This document shows positions 20,740-32,219 of a DNA stretch of 64,000 nt, in pieces; position 1 is the stretch's first letter; each line of letters opens with the position of its first letter. Position numbers and translations under genes: made by a program. The stretch is from Chrysolina oricalcia (lineage: Eukaryota > Arthropoda > Insecta > Coleoptera > Chrysomelidae): assembly GCA_944452925.2 (NCBI GenBank), contig OX101816.2, positions 57,208,507-57,272,506 on the forward strand. Direction: 5' to 3'. The notes under the pieces are model-generated. The model searched no databases. It had not been told where the DNA came from and was given only the letters and a program-made list of their open reading frames with translations.

Positions 20740-22630
20740 TGTAATGATAATGAAAAAGCACAATTGACGTGATCACAGATGGAATGAAGATGTTTAAGAA
20801 GTCCTTTCAGTTGAAGAAAATTATCAATTTCAACAAAATTTATTGACAGAAGTAATGGAATTGTGAAATTCATGGAAATAATGTATAACTTTCGTTAGTA
20901 CCTTCATTGTATGAACTGTATATTCCGTACTTGATATCGCATTCAAGTAAGTACTCTGCTACAATTACTATTTATATTGTGCTGCCTAGGGGTTAGCTAT
21001 AACTTTGCGTTCACATGTGAATTATGTGAATTATTATAAGGTAAGTCAAATCTCTGCGTATCATCATACGAAACTTTCCATTCGGTCTGGGCATTTATTT
21101 TCCACACTTCATGAGTATGCACACTCTACTCTAATTTATGATATTTTAACGGAAACGAGGCTATAATTAAAATGCCTATTTAATTAATTTTTTTTATAAA
21201 CGGTGTTAGGAAATGCCAATTATTTTCAATGTTAATTCGTCTGAAATCGTGCTTAATGAAGTGAGGCAAACATTACCATCAATAAAATAAATAACGTACA
21301 GTAAGTCCTGAACGCCATGCTGGTATAAATCAAATGAGAAAACGAAGTGAAACTTTTTTTGGCGATCAAGGTAGTGACATGAGTCAAAATATACCAAAAA
21401 CCAACTCACCTGATTTTTATCCGGTGTTAGAGTTAGTACAAATTTTTTTGGAACCTGAAACGAGCCATGAAGTAATAATAATTTTATTCGATTTGTAAAT
21501 AGTTGATAACATAATATAACAATAAAATGATATAAAACATCCTTTTAAAGAAATGTAACTATTAATAAACTAAGCAGGAACCACGAAGTCAGAGTGGTAC
21601 TCGTATGAGTTGAATTGAAATAATCATCGAACCATTTAGTAAATATTTTTTTTGTATAGGTATTCGAAAGAATTTTGATAAACTTAGCAACGTTAGAAAA
21701 GTATACGGATTATGAAATTAGCATTAATGAGAATATATATATAATATCATTTTGCTACTAACAAAAATGTCAGACTTTAAGAACTTCATGTTTATTGACA
21801 TTATTTAAAATTATTGAAGAATCATACGGACTCATGGTGTTACCAAGCAATTTGATCTCTTTGATTTCTGACAGAATTACTATCGATAGTATTGAGAACA
21901 CTCGTGGTATTGGAACTATTTTTGAATTCAAGGAAGGAGATGACTGTTCTTATTTCCTGAGATATGAAATTGAATAATCTTGGAGCCAAAAACGTGTAGC
22001 CGTTGACCAACTGTTTTTAATGATGATGGAATGATGAGGTCTTTGTTTATGTTTCCTCGTGTCTGATACTGGTGTGAAATTATGGTTTATTTTTTAAATA
22101 AAACAACGTAATTTCATTCAGAGTGGTCTAGTAATCTCTATTCATTGTAGGGATATGAAATCGCTGGAGTATTTTAATTTTTTTTTGAAATTTTTATTAC
22201 AAATTTTTCTATAACTTCCAGTTTATCTAAGTAAGTGTATATTTAGGTAGTAATAATAATAGCATTTCTTAAAAATAGCTCTGCACCGGAACCAAATAAA
22301 ATAAACTTCAAAACTATTTCCAAAGCTGAAACAAACACAAATAGATATTTACAAACCTATATCAGTATTACCTAAAAAAAAACCCAATAATCTTTGAACA
22401 ATGTGATAAGAGACGAATTGTTGAATTTCTTGATATAATTACTGAAAGACAGTTCTGACTCCTAAAAATATTCCGAATGTCATAAGGGCTGACAAGGCAA
22501 CCAGATGCTTGGCGGTTATTTTTTTGAACCTGATGAAGGCCGTGCATAAAGTTTATCACGAACTATGAATAATTACTGTATTATCAAATAGGATCCGAAG
22601 AGTGAAAGTTAGGAACGAAATTAGTACTAA
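20740..22630. other. No recognised gene
   Basis: AT-rich, apparently intronic DNA. Small ORFs such as 21206-21409 and 21795-21977 have no recognisable motif. I see no repeats shared with the rest of the window. Confidence 0.5.
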
Positions 22631-22639
22631 TTAATGCAA

Positions 22640-23150
22640 ACTAGTATACAACAGGGGACAGTATTGGGGCCAACACTTTTTCTTGGCAATTTAAACATTA
22701 TAACTAAAGTAAATAACTCACAAGGTCACATGATATGCTACGTAGATGATACTTCATTAGTTTTCACAGGTACCACATGACAAGGTGTAAAAAATAAAGC
22801 AGAATCAGATTTGTAAAAAATGTACCTACATATCATTATATCTCTGAAATTAGATAAAATAAAACACCTTACTCTACCCCTACCCGTACCCTTCGTGATC
22901 AACTAGAAAATGTTGATTTTAAAATCCATATACATATAACTCTGTGAAAAAAAATGATTGTGAGTTTATAACTAAAACTACTCCATGAAATATTTCGGAA
23001 AAATAAAAGATCAGCATTTGAAATAGACGAAGAATATAAGCTTTGATGTAGAATGACTGCGAATGAACTACTTCATTAGTACTTCACTTGTTCAATCGAT
23101 AATAAAATAATATAATTCAATATGGGGTGCAGTATTCAAAACAAGTTTTA
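22640..23150 (+). pseudogene. Non-LTR reverse transcriptase fragment
   Basis: The plus strand reads GTVLGPTLFLGNLNIITK (the PQG--LGPLLF block), then MICYVDDTSLVFTGTT, where YVDD stands in for the catalytic YADD. The rest is frameshifted. It is a remnant of the RT palm with both central motifs visible. Confidence 0.65.
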
Positions 23151-23931
23151 GCCAATTCGCTTGTTTTCTTTTAGACAGTGAGGTGGTCTATCGGACATTG
23201 ATTCTCTCGCCGAAACATAGTATTCTGCAGTATTTTTTTAATATACTATACTTTTTCACCGACTTCATAACAAAAAATTGAAATTCACCATCGAGGATCG
23301 AGATTTTAGAATGTGTAAAGTTTCAACGAAAAATTCCAGATTTGTTCACCCCCCCTATATATGCATACCGACCTTCTTTTTAACTGGATCTGGTAAGAAG
23401 GCCTTAGCGACAGTAATTCAAAAAAAATTCCTCGCAGAGTGCCGTGAATCGTTGAAATTATTTCCGCTCATCTGTCACTATTATCTTGACTGCATTTCTT
23501 TGTTATATTGACAGCCTGTCTCATTTTCGATGGAAGATTCAAACAATTTTTTATCATGGCCAGTAAATATTGTGATAATGAAATTGAAAAAATAATTATC
23601 TTATCTAAATGGCTTATAGGTGTTTTTCATACATCAATAATTGAAATGCCCCACCCTAATGTGTTTGTTTATTCCTTATTTCACAATGAATGATGAGAAT
23701 GCGTTAGATCTTTGAGTAAATGTTTGGTTTATGTGAGATTAGCAACAAAAAAACATTTATCATTTGCAATTACCGAAGTAGGTCATGTACGATAATAATA
23801 ATAATAATAATAATTTTTCACTTCTTGGTTTGATTTCGAACACTAAAAAAGTTAGTTATTAATTGAAACTGAGTTTCTCTTGTTTAAAAAAAGTCGATAT
23901 AGTAATTTTGTGAAGCTGAAATCTGATAAAA

Positions 23932-25381
23932 GGCAGGATTTTGAAAAAAAAAAAAAAAAATCAACCCATTGTTCGCTTGAAATGCATGGCCCGTAACCAA
24001 GGTAACAAGAATCACATTCAGGGACTGACAAGCCTGACCAGCTGAGGCTCATTCCACAATAGCGGTTTTTTTCTCAATCGTGAAGCATTAATCGTGTTAG
24101 TAAGCAAGAACAAGAAAACAAGTTTTATTGAGTTTTTATTGAACAACAACAAAGAGAAATTAACTTGGATAACATCAGAATTGAAAAATATTTATGATAT
24201 TCAGTATTTAGTGGGCCCTCCCCTTTTGGCAATTACTTCATTGACCCTTTCCGGCATGCTGTCTATCAGACTATCAATGAACTCCTGTGGTACATCTGTC
24301 CATTCTTGCTGTACCGCTTTCACCAAGTCATCCAAATTTTACATTCGCCTTTCCCTTTCTTTCAATTTCAATTTCATACGACTCCAGATATGTTCCATCG
24401 GATTCATATCCGGAGAGAAAGGCGGCCAGTTCATTCGCTCAATACCGTGATCCCTCAAAAACTCGTTGACAATGTGAGCCCTATGCGGTCTCGCATTGTC
24501 ATCAACGAGAAGAAAGTTGTTGCCGATATTTGCAGCGTAAGGGACCACGAATTCCCTCATACATAAATATCTATACTTCTCACCGTTCATACTCTCTCCT
24601 CTCAGAATCACTAATTCACTCCTCCCATTCATCGATATTCCACCCCACACAGTCACTCCTCCACCTCCAAAAGCCACCCTCGCCTCCATATTTCCTTCCA
24701 AAAACCTTTCATTCCTCCCTCTTCAAACCAACACACGACCATCCTTTCGAAACAAGTTGAACCTACTCTCATCCGTAAACATATACACCTATTCCACACT
24801 GCTATTCCCCAGTTTTGATGTTCTTCCCCCCATAATCGTCTTGCTGCTCGATGTACAGGTTTCAGTAAGGGGCAGGCAGCTCATCTACTTGCGTGTAATC
24901 CAAGATCGTGAATCCGGCGTCGGATTGTCTGACTTGAAACCTGAATTCTTGTAGCATCTATCAATTCACGACGAATTTTGGGGGCGGTGAAGTCCGAGTC
25001 CACCGTACCAATCTTCCAATAAGGCGGTCTTGAGCGGGAGTTGTTCTTCTTCTTGTACCCCTTCTTGGACCCCTAGGTCGATACTGAATATCCCCAGCGT
25101 TAGCTCGGACGTGGGCCCTTTGGACGGATCTAACTGTTGTTCCAAGCAGATTGCCAATTTGGAGGGTAGATAATCCTTGTTCCGTCATTCGTGGAATCAG
25201 TTTCAGCTGGTCGGGCGTTAGATGCGGCATCGATATGATAATTTTTTTTGCAAACGAATCAAGATTGACGTCTAACCTAGCTTGTCAGTCATTGATTGTG
25301 ATTCTTGTTACCTTGGTTACGGGCCATGCTTTGCAGGCGAACAATGGGTTGATTTTATTATTTATTTTTCAAAATCCTGCC
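23932..25381 (-). mobile_element. Tc1-like DNA transposon, 1.45 kb
   Basis: ~100-bp terminal inverted repeats: GGCAGGATTTTGAAAA, TCAACCCATTGTTCGC, GCATGGCCCGTAACCAAGG and AACAAGAATCACA on the left (23932-24034) recur inverted on the right (25281-25381). It encodes a damaged DD34E transposase on the minus strand. Length and organisation are typical of Tc1 elements. A poly-A run (23943-23959) has expanded in the left end. Confidence 0.9.
24339..25230 (-). pseudogene. Tc1 transposase pseudogene (DD34E)
   Basis: N-terminus (25230-24961) with HTH features: LTPDQLKLIPRMTEQGLS, IGNLLGTTVRSVQRA and a basic linker PRGPRRGTRRRTT. Frame is lost between 24961 and 24780. The first catalytic D is in FTDESRFNLFRKDGR near 24767, followed by a stop where Trp is expected. 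The C-terminal frame (24701-24339) has VTVWGGISMNG, the second D in LLVDDNARPHRAH and the final E in SPDMNPMEHIW, 34 residues apart. It would have catalysed excision and TA integration. It is inactive. Confidence 0.88.
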
Positions 25382-26848
25382 GTTGCAATTGAGTTTTTTC
25401 ATGCACAATTCTTGACTACTGACAGCAAGAAAGATCTGGACGTATTCAGAATGGATGATCATTCCGAAAACAAGTTGATTTTCATTTAATTCTCCTCCCA
25501 ACCGGATTTTGAGGGTGTTTCAGATTTAGGTCAACTTTGAGGAAACCCTTGATCTCCAATCTTCATCTTGAGTCTATTCTGATCTTCAGATCTCTTCATC
25601 TAAAGTTTCAGCTTCAAAATGAGCCGGAGATTTTGAAAATCGCTGGACGAGGAAAAAAGTAATGACTGCAAAACCAAAAAGTTAATTTTTTGAGATCGTA
25701 AACAAAAGAGATAATAAGACAATTCGAAAAATTGTCTTGAGGCAATGAGTTCATCTGCATGCCTCTGCTGTCAAATTTTAAAAAAAAATTTTTCTTCATT
25801 TGAGATCCTTTTGAAAATTCAGAAATTTTGCACAGTTTCAGATAATACCCTGTAGCGATTTTATGCGGAAAACCTTATGTTTTGAAGAAGTACGAGATTA
25901 AAGCTGAAGGATTGGGCTAGCGAACAGTGTTTACAGAATTTAAATTGTTCAATGCAGAAAAAAGTTATTCAGATTTTAATATGGTCAAAATTTTGGGGTG
26001 CGACGAAATTAGTGTTGAGTGGTTTAGAATGAGTAGTGTTCAAGTATAACATAGTAAAAACACTCATTTCGACAAATTTTTGTCAGTTGTAAAAATTTGG
26101 TCGCTTATTTCTGAAACGCCATGTATTCTCAAAGAGGACAGTGTAAATAAACTTCTTGCGTTGTTTATTATGTTGCATGTTTAAAATGCCTTGCAAATCA
26201 AAAAAATCCTTGCATTTAATAACTTATAATTAATGAGAAAAATAAGGACAAATACGCAAGCTAATAGGGAAAAATCGCAATTATAATAGCGCAACGATTA
26301 AGTGCAGTTTCCCATGATTGTTGTACGAAAAAAAATTACGATACAGGTCGCAGCAATGAGTTACATACAACTTATTTATAGATCTTGGCATCAGAAGTGT
26401 GGTGTACGTACATACGGGTAAATCGAAAAGAATAATTTGAGTGGCTGGTAGCTTCAAAAATGAGTAAACAATGCACTTTTAATTAGTGTAATAATCTATG
26501 AAAACCTGTTTTTAGATCAGTGTTTTCTGCATGAAACAACGATTATGTTGGCCTATGACAAACGCGTATGAGTCACAGGATGCGATGATATATTTCCCAA
26601 CTGAACCATCACGCACATGAAATGGGTGACCCTTTATTATCGATTCGGTATATTCTGATTTCAAAAATACGCAGAGTTGAAGATAAAACTCAAGAAATAT
26701 CTTAAAAACGAGCCTGTGTTTATAAACTAATGAGCTAAAATTAAAAAATATATATTTATAATAGTAATAATGAACGCTTTAATAGAATGGAATAGACATT
26801 TATTTCCAAATAAACAGTAGTGTTGCAGGAAGATGTACAGTAGTACAA
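25382..26848. other. No recognised gene
   Basis: AT-rich DNA with no motif-bearing ORF; the 61-codon ORF at 25614-25799 is unremarkable. I see nothing specific here. Confidence 0.5.
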
Positions 26849-27237
26849 TAAACGGAACAGGGGTACACTTGTGTGGGTGCCCGGACATAGGGGAATTGAA
26901 GGCAATGAAAAAGCAGACAAACTTGCAAAGAAAGCACTGACAGGTCCAGAACCAGCGTTTGGAATTAGCAAAACCCGATGCGGAAACCTAATCAATGAGT
27001 GGAAGAAATCAAAACACCAAACGTATTGGGACCAAATCGAAGGGCATCGACACAGCACAGCAATGGTGAGGCACCTGAGCCAAACACTGACGGCTGACAC
27101 CCTCAACCTCAACAGATCTAAGATGCGCACGATCACCGGCTTACTAACCGGACGACAGAACAATACAATAGACTCCAGCTGGTCTCAGTGTTTAGGGAAA
27201 CCTCAAGGTAAACCTGGTATCTCGCTCGTCAGCCTTT
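26849..27237 (+). pseudogene. Non-LTR RNase H domain fragment
   Basis: VWVPGHRGIEGNEKADKLAK is the C-terminal RNase H motif, with the conserved PGH-G histidine and the last catalytic Asp (ADK). GPEPAFGISKTR and RSKMRTITGLLTGR follow, as in Jockey-clade elements with a 3' RNase H. The N-terminal RNase H motifs and the zinc-knuckle-like end are absent. It is related to 28378-29613 (GPEPFCGVAKS, IVGLLTGH) but in opposite orientation. Confidence 0.8.
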
Positions 27238-27350
27238 AACCGACCAACCAACCAACAATAAAAATAAATAAAAATAGTTTACAAACATCGAGGTATTAAC
27301 TATAGTGGTTCATATAACTTTGACATACTAAATACTACGTATAATGGTTA

Positions 27351-28090
27351 TTACCGCATACAAACATTTGTGAGTTGATTCCATTGATTAAGAATAGGGT
27401 GTCGTCTGCAAACATTGTTGTGTTTGCTTTGGTGATATTCTGTGACGTCATTTATATACAAAACGAATAACAGTGGTCCCAAAATGGAACCTTTTGGAAC
27501 ACCTGTTTTTATTGAACCCCAGTTAGAGTAAGTCATATTCTTATTTGTTGGAAGACGCACCCTCTGCTGTCTCTCTGTAAGATAGCTGGTGAACCATTCG
27601 AGAGGTGTGCCTCTAATGCCACAATGGTCTAATTTAATCAATAAGATTTCAAAACTCACACTATTAGAAGCCTTCTTAAAATCACAAGCGAAGCCAATTG
27701 AGCTGTGTTTCCAATCCATTTTTTTGTAGATATTTTGAGTTATATCGCACATTGCCGAAGATGTTGATCTTTTATTTACAAATCCATGTTGATTTGGGGA
27801 TATGATCTTACATGCAATCAAAAATGATAAGAGTCTTTTGTGTACTAGTTTTTCAAATAGTTTAGCTAACGTAGATAGAAGTGAGATAGGCCGGTAGTTG
27901 TTAAATGTTTTTTATCTCAATTTTTTTAGAGAGGTATTACATTTGATTTTTTAAAGCAAGAAGGAAACACTCCCCTAACTAGGGATTGATTAAAAAGCTC
28001 TACCAGGTAAGGTAAAACACTGTCAATGCATTTTTTCGAGTAGTTTAGAGGAAATATAATCATATCTGCAGATAATTGATATCAAAATCG
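27351..28090 (-). pseudogene. Non-LTR reverse transcriptase fragment
   Basis: The minus strand reads NYRPISLLSTLAKLFEKLV, then SPNQHGFVNKRSTSSA, FACDFKKASNSVS, GIRGTPLEWFTSYLTERQQR and KTGVPKGSILGPLLFVLYIND. After a frameshift, FADDTLFLING gives the catalytic pair. The first catalytic Asp region is D-KKASNSV instead of the usual D-KKAFDSV. The order covers fingers to palm of a Jockey/CR1-like RT. It has several stops near 27900. Confidence 0.85.
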
Positions 28091-28377
28091 GTGTACCTAC
28101 AGACTTATATACCCACATACTATAGTAATGCTATCAAAGGGCAGAATTAGCATCTACCCATGTGTGTGAGGTAGGTAAAATTTGTTTCTCTAAACATTGA
28201 CAAAAACAAAAGAACAACAAAAACAAATATAGACTATTCGCAGAATGTTGGCAATGAAGATGAAAACTAGTGATACAAATGCAAGTATTAAGTATGATGT
28301 TAGAGGGGGGAGGGGAGCTGGCCCCTTGGCCTAATCCACTGCGACCTTTTCAGATCTATTGTGGAGGCTCCAATTGC

Positions 28378-29613
28378 TTATAGCACATCATCTAGCTTCG
28401 TCAATTTTATCAGACTGAGCAAATTTGATAATAGCCTCTCGAGATAGCTTTCCGCTATTGGTTTTTCATCTCCAAGTTGTACAAACCGCACCCTTGCTAG
28501 TCCTTCGCACTGGCACATTACATGTATTGCGGTTTCCTCTTCTTCCTGCCAGAACCTGCAGATTGCTTCTTCCGGCAGACCTATAATATTCATATGTCTG
28601 TTAAGCCTACAGTGGCCTGTCAGCAGACCTACTATTTGTCTGACGATCCTCCTTTTGTAGCTGAGGAGGTCCGTCGTGAATTTTGGCGAGCGTCTTTTGA
28701 TGAACTCCTTGGCCTGTCTCAATCCTGGTAGGGTTTCCCACCACTTTTGAGATTTGTTTTGTACCCACTGTTTAGTGTGGGCTTTTGTGGTGGATTTTGC
28801 TACGCCGCAGAAGGGTTCCGGTCCAATGAGCGCTGCTGAAGAGCCTTCTCTGGCTAGTGTATCGGCCCGCTCATTGCCCAGGTGTCCCTCGATGCCCGGC
28901 ACCCAAACTAGGGTCACATTGTTACGACTACCCAGCTCGGTCAGATCACGCAAACAGTACCACACCAATCTTGATTTGACTTGGTGGGAACCGATTGCCT
29001 TGAGCGCAGCTTGACTATCGGAGTAGATGGCCACTGTTTTATTCCTTATCTCTCGTCTCAGTATTTCTCCGACACAGTGTTGTATAGCCGTTACCTGTGC
29101 CTGAAACACTGTGGCGTGTTTTCCAAGGCTAAGCTGGATGTTAATCCTTGGCTTTGCCCCGTAAACTCCAGCGCCGACTCCGTTATCTGTCTTTGACCCG
29201 TCTGTGTACCAGACCGATCTTGCATTCACGGGCGGCCCTTTCTCCCAGTCCTTTCTGTCTAGTATCAGTATTTTGAACATTTTGAAGTTCTTTTTGAAGC
29301 TATGGTTGGGAACCATCGCGTCCGTAGGCATTCCCATTACTGGGTCTGCCCTCAGTTCCTCATGTAGCTTCCGGTAATCAGCTCCGTGCTTCTGGCTTAT
29401 TGGAGCTTGACCCTGCATTAGTCTGTGTGTCACGGACCTTGCTTCTCCTTGGACGCATATGTGTAGTGGTGGCAGGTCCATAGCAGCCGTCGGAGTTGTT
29501 CTAATGGTCCCTGTCACCCTCATGCATGCCTGCCTCTGGATGCCAGTTAATAGCCTAAAGATCCCCGTCTGCTGTGCTTTTGTCCACCACGCCACCGACT
29601 CGTAGGTTATCAT
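28378..29613 (-). CDS. 411-codon ORF: Jockey-clade ORF2 C-terminus with RNase H
   Basis: The longest ORF in the window. Residues 1-110 are the post-RT region (WWTKAQQTGIFRLLTGIQRQ, CMRVTGTIRTTPTAAMD). RNase H begins at WYTDGSK (first Asp). The second catalytic position, normally Glu in FQAE, is Gln here (VFQAQVTAIQ; codon CAG). The third is IYSDSQAALKAI. The last reads WVPGIEGHLGNERADTLA, where the usual PGH histidine is Ile. A Cys/His zinc-knuckle-like end follows (CRFWQEEEETAIHVMCQC). The frame is open, but the RNase H lacks key residues. The RT is missing upstream. Retrotransposon fragment, not a host gene. Confidence 0.85.
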   Translation of the reverse strand: MITYESVAWWTKAQQTGIFRLLTGIQRQACMRVTGTIRTTPTAAMDLPPLHICVQGEARSVTHRLMQGQAPISQKHGADYRKLHEELRADPVMGMPTDAMVPNHSFKKNFKMFKILILDRKDWEKGPPVNARSVWYTDGSKTDNGVGAGVYGAKPRINIQLSLGKHATVFQAQVTAIQHCVGEILRREIRNKTVAIYSDSQAALKAIGSHQVKSRLVWYCLRDLTELGSRNNVTLVWVPGIEGHLGNERADTLAREGSSAALIGPEPFCGVAKSTTKAHTKQWVQNKSQKWWETLPGLRQAKEFIKRRSPKFTTDLLSYKRRIVRQIVGLLTGHCRLNRHMNIIGLPEEAICRFWQEEEETAIHVMCQCEGLARVRFVQLGDEKPIAESYLERLLSNLLSLIKLTKLDDVL

Positions 29614-29691
29614 GGGTCATGGGTTATCATTAAGTATGATAAGTAAACACTATATTAATTAATTATTTGGAGAGTTTTTGATTAAGTCCTC

Positions 29692-29776
29692 GTTAATCCT
29701 TGGCTCTCACAAGTTTCGACTTCTGAGGGCTGCCGTTCGTAAGGGGACGACAGCTGGTAAACGAAAAAAAAAACAA
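29692..29776 (+). mobile_element. SINE 3' fragment
   Basis: TTAATCCTTGGCTCTCACAAG, TTTCGACTTCTGAGGG and GGGGACGACAGCTGGTAAACG match 36430-36512 closely. They share the CACAAG--TCGACTTCTGAGGG core with the full SINE at 20519. A poly-A run follows. Confidence 0.6.
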
Positions 29777-29799
29777 TGTTTTCAACAATCCCGTGTTAC

Positions 29800-31800
29800 A
29801 GTAAGAAGTATATCAAATGGGTACACAGTAAGACATTTTTTGGTGCAGTTTCAATTAAGTTGATTTCAGAGCCAACTCTGATTGAAACTAATACTTGAAT
29901 AGCAAAGTATAGTCAATTTTTTTCAGAAATTTATTTATACAGTGTTGAATTGTGTCAATTATTACTACATTAATGAGAAATTACTCACACGGGTGCGGTA
30001 ATTTAGAAAGATTCTGAAAGATAAATTTAAAAAAAACACTAAACCGTTATAAAATAATACTTTCAAAGGTGCTTTTATTGATGTTAACGCAAAATGTCCA
30101 TTGAAATTAACGCCTAGTTATACCGTAGCAAATCACGAATGAATAGAAACCATGTATGACTCATGAACTTTGAGCAAATATTTAGGTATTTATCAAAACT
30201 TGCAATCTATGAAATAAATTTTTACTGACAATGTTGTTAAAATCAGGTACCTCGTGATGAATAACCATAGGTACTCAATGGGCTATGAGCGATTTTGGGA
30301 ACCTAAAGATGGCTATATATTTCAGTGTTTATCTTAGACATATCCCACATAATCTGATAGCCTTTCCTAATATTTGCAATCCATGAAACCGGTGTTTCCC
30401 CATTTGAAAAGAAATACGAATTTGGCTTCGTGATTTAGAGGTCATTCCAAAGTTGCTCTTGTAAAAACTTTGCCAAAATGCCAAATGAGGCCAAGAAAAA
30501 AGCACTGCTTCTCTTAGCTTGATTAAACTCAACTCAGTAGGTGTTACTTCCCACCATAGATCATAGAGGTCATTTTTTACATTTTTGGTTTTGATTCTCA
30601 AATTTCACAATTCTTCGTTCCGGGAGTGAGTGGATACGTCTTTTCAGGTCTAGAATAATTGAGGAAGTATTTTTTACGAAGATAAGAAGAGTAATGCCCT
30701 AAAATATCCTAGTGTTCACGTGTTCATTCCAAAATTCAAGTTCATAAAAGCATTCTCGCAATTATATTCATAAAACTCATATTTCTATCTGAAATATATA
30801 TTGTGGTCTTCATACATGTGAAAGGCTTCAGCTTTTTCGAGATCTTCTAAAATGTTTCCCAGATCCTCTCTGAGTATTGGGAGGAGTTGAAATAAAATTC
30901 CAAAGTTTCGGTTCATTGAATATTGAGTGTCTTAAAGTATTTTTAGAATTTCTGATATGAATTTTTTGAACTTTTAATTAACCAAGTTTGTCTCAATTAT
31001 CTCGCTGTTTTCGAGATTTTCATGAAAATATTGTTTTATATTATGAATGTTGCCTTCATTTCAGACATTATAGGAGGAAGCCCTTAGGAATTGTTTCTTT
31101 GAAATTTTACCATCCTATATCCGTCAATATCCCTTCGTATAGAAAAATAACTCGCCACATTTGCTTTTTCCTTTCAGAAATGAAAAATTACTTGATAGTG
31201 GTCAGGCGTTCGCCTAAATTATGGTAACAAATAAACGAGTATATCAACAGAAATAACGATTTAATTTTAGAAAATCGCAGCGTGTGGACAGACAGAAATA
31301 AACTAGACCAAATTCGAGAATTCCCATTCAAGAATGCATATGTCTGTCATCTCGTTCAAATTTAGTGCAATCGTATCGCATCGGTGTCATTCATAATGTA
31401 TAAATAAATCTCCGAAATATCCGACACTATTTTAAACTTAATTAAGAAAATGGGAGCAAGCGCGGTATTTAAATAGCACAATACTTTACAATGTTCATCA
31501 GTTGAAGTAATTTTTCATCAGTCTCTGAATTTTTCAAGTGAGAAGAATCAAAATCAGTTGTAATGGTATTAGAAGTAACTTTCGGAAATATTCCTTGAAC
31601 TCAAACCTTCGAAACAGGATACAAGGTATATACTAAAAAATGTCATTAATTTCAAGTGGTGATTTCTTGTCATATTTTATGAAAAAAAGTTCAAATAAAC
31701 GTGTGTCCTAACCTGCTTTGTTTTAAATGCATTTTTGACGTATTGAAACGTCTTAGTTCTCATAACTGTCTGTTTCATTATAACACTATAGTGATGTACT
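29800..31800. other. No recognised gene
   Basis: AT-rich intron-like DNA. The 90-codon ORF at 30329-30601 (minus) has no motif I recognise. I see no repeats related to the rest of the window. Confidence 0.5.
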
Positions 31801-31803
31801 TAA

Positions 31804-32210
31804 TTTTTATCCACAATCACCTTATAATTAAAGTTTTATCCACACTTATGAACCGTATAAAGTACCACTTTGTCCACTAGTGGAATAATGAGAGTATTTT
31901 ATTCCACCAGCGGAATAATGAAAAATACAATCTTGAAACAATATTAATATTAATGTGAATAAAATCGACAAAGTCGAAGTACCCTTATCTCCAAATATTT
32001 CCACAAAGTGGAAAATATGAGGCAAAAATCTGACAGAAAGCAACTACTTCCCTGGCTAATGCCACGACGGATTTTGAACTAAATATTAATATTAATTGAT
32101 TAATTAATTTATCGCATTTTGCACCAACTTCACTCATTTTTACAATTAGAGTCGATAAACAATCGAAAATAAATAGCAATCATTCAACACCCCCCGATAT
32201 TTTTATAAAT
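31804..32210. mobile_element. MITE-like repeat interrupted by a 127-bp insertion
   Basis: TTTATCCACAATCACCTTATA, CCGTATAAAGTACCACTTT, ACTAGTGGAATAATGA and GATAAACAATCGAAAATA match, in inverted orientation, the uninterrupted copy at 58295-58540. Bases 31955-32081 are extra here. They come from the GCCACGACG foldback family and are flanked by a perfect 15-bp duplication AATATTAATATTAAT (31940-31954 and 32082-32096). Confidence 0.75.
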
Positions 32211-32219
32211 TTATATTTT

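Noticed and set aside
24094..24760. Plus-strand ORFs with Ser/Pro-rich peptides
   Set aside because: They are antisense to the Tc1 transposase pseudogene.
28522..29196. Three plus-strand ORFs
   Set aside because: They are antisense shadows of the 411-codon LINE frame at 28378-29613.
30329..30601. 90-codon minus-strand ORF
   Set aside because: Considered as an exon, but no splice sites in phase and no recognised motif.
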